In this document: positions 5,510 to 6,082 of the stretch, in pieces
Layout: each line of letters starts with the position of its first letter
How positions within the stretch are numbered: the stretch's first letter is position 1
Source of the DNA: Bacteroidota bacterium
GTDB lineage: Bacteria; Bacteroidota; Bacteroidia; Cytophagales; Cyclobacteriaceae
Assembly: GCA_024643595.1 (NCBI GenBank)
Contig: JAHEMS010000226.1
Span: 1 to 6,082 of the forward strand
DNA: 6,082 nucleotides
Reading direction: 5' to 3'
Made by a program: the position numbers and the translations under genes
The notes under the pieces: model-generated
Database searches by the model: none
Told to the model about the DNA's origin: nothing
Seen by the model: the letters and a program-made list of their open reading frames with translations, nothing else

Positions 5510-6082
5510 TTAGCCGACATTCAGGTTAAACCAATTATTCAATTGGGCTTTCATATTATGATTTTCCTGGACCGGATGATATTCATTGGTATGAGAAGAA
5601 TATTTATATAGATTTATCCACTTTTCTGGATGCAATGCAACTTGTTCAATAGCTTCAACAATGTAATGAACCTCTTCATGTGTCATTACCGGATGTAACG
5701 AAAGTCGAACCCAACCTGGTTTTTCAGAGAGATCACCAGAATTAATCTTGTTGGTAATCTTATTTGAATATTCCTGATCAACATGTAACAGGTAATGTCC
5801 ATAAGTTCCGGCACACGAGCATCCGCCTCTTACCTGGACACCAAAATGATCACTTAGAACGCGCACAATGAAATTGTAATGCAGATTATCGATATAAAAG
5901 GAGATTACACCCAGCCTTTCTTTATTTTTTGGAGCCAATATATTTAGGCCTGGTATAACGGATAATCCTGCGAAGGCGATTTCAAGCAGTTGGGCCTCAC
6001 GGTGTTCAATTCTTGCTGTTCCTATTTGTTCCTTTAGGCGCACGGCGAGAGCAGCCCTTATTGTCTGCATAAACGCAGGGGT
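5510..6082 (-). CDS. Class V aminotransferase / cysteine desulfurase-fold protein, C-terminal part (5' end beyond window)
   Basis: The reading frame stays open to the right edge, so this is the last roughly 190 residues of a longer PLP enzyme. The ATG at 6070 is internal: the codons before it read TPAF, continuing into MQTIRAALAV, a common stretch (GTPaf...iRaAla) in class V aminotransferases. The C-terminal small domain follows, with VISFYIDNLHYNFIVRVL and VQVRGGCSCAGTYG. The second cysteine of that motif (codon 5815-5813) aligns with the catalytic cysteine of SufS/CsdA (RxGHxCA), and the first replaces a His. The catalytic PLP lysine would lie upstream of the window. The 40-residue C-terminal tail (from about WINLYKY) is longer than in typical SufS. 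Desulfurase activity is possible but not shown. The gene lies in the same direction as the amylase gene, 41 nt upstream. Confidence 0.8.
   Translation of the reverse strand, partial: TPAFMQTIRAALAVRLKEQIGTARIEHREAQLLEIAFAGLSVIPGLNILAPKNKERLGVISFYIDNLHYNFIVRVLSDHFGVQVRGGCSCAGTYGHYLLHVDQEYSNKITNKINSGDLSEKPGWVRLSLHPVMTHEEVHYIVEAIEQVALHPEKWINLYKYSSHTNEYHPVQENHNMKAQLNNWFNLNVG

Noticed and set aside
1..6082. CRISPR array, tRNA, rRNA, insertion sequence or prophage signals
   Set aside because: No repeated spacer-like units, no cloverleaf or ribosomal sequence, no transposase and no terminal inverted repeats were seen.

Overview
The window looks like a chromosomal segment from a Bacteroidota bacterium, probably of the Cytophagales type. 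The clues are AT-rich intergenic DNA, mostly weak Shine-Dalgarno sites, a lipoprotein GH13 amylase and a class V aminotransferase of a kind I associate with this phylum. The phylum is an inference from gene content and style, not from a marker gene. Almost everything is on the minus strand; one gene (3112-3453) is on the plus strand.

Region A (1-2973, minus strand) is a compact operon for sulfur-carrier and lipoate chemistry. In transcription order it holds an ArsR-type repressor, TusA, a DsrE3A-like protein, a lipoate-protein ligase A homologue with a C-terminal extension, an unrecognised 82-residue protein, a second, shorter DsrE-family protein, and the first 25 codons of a lipoate-binding (GcvH/LbpA-like) protein that runs off the left edge. 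Genes are separated by 40 nt or less and several overlap. This is the accessory set known from sHdr (heterodisulfide-reductase-like) sulfur oxidation: TusA and DsrE pass persulfide sulfur, the ligase loads LbpA with its lipoyl arm, and an ArsR repressor controls the locus. The hdr genes themselves are not in the window; if present they may lie just beyond position 1.

Region B (2974-3111) is the only sizeable intergenic gap. It carries a 34-bp imperfect palindrome centred on ACTTGAACAAGT, between the divergent repressor operon and a cysteine-free carboxymuconolactone decarboxylase/AhpD-fold protein. It is the obvious operator candidate.

Region C (3458-6082, minus strand) appears to be ordinary flanking sequence: MobA (molybdenum cofactor guanylyltransferase), converging on the plus-strand gene with a 4-bp gap; an outer-membrane or periplasm-facing GH13 amylase lipoprotein; and the C-terminal part of a class V, cysteine-desulfurase-fold aminotransferase whose N-terminus lies beyond the right edge. 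No rRNA, tRNA, CRISPR array, insertion sequence or convincing intrinsic terminator was seen.
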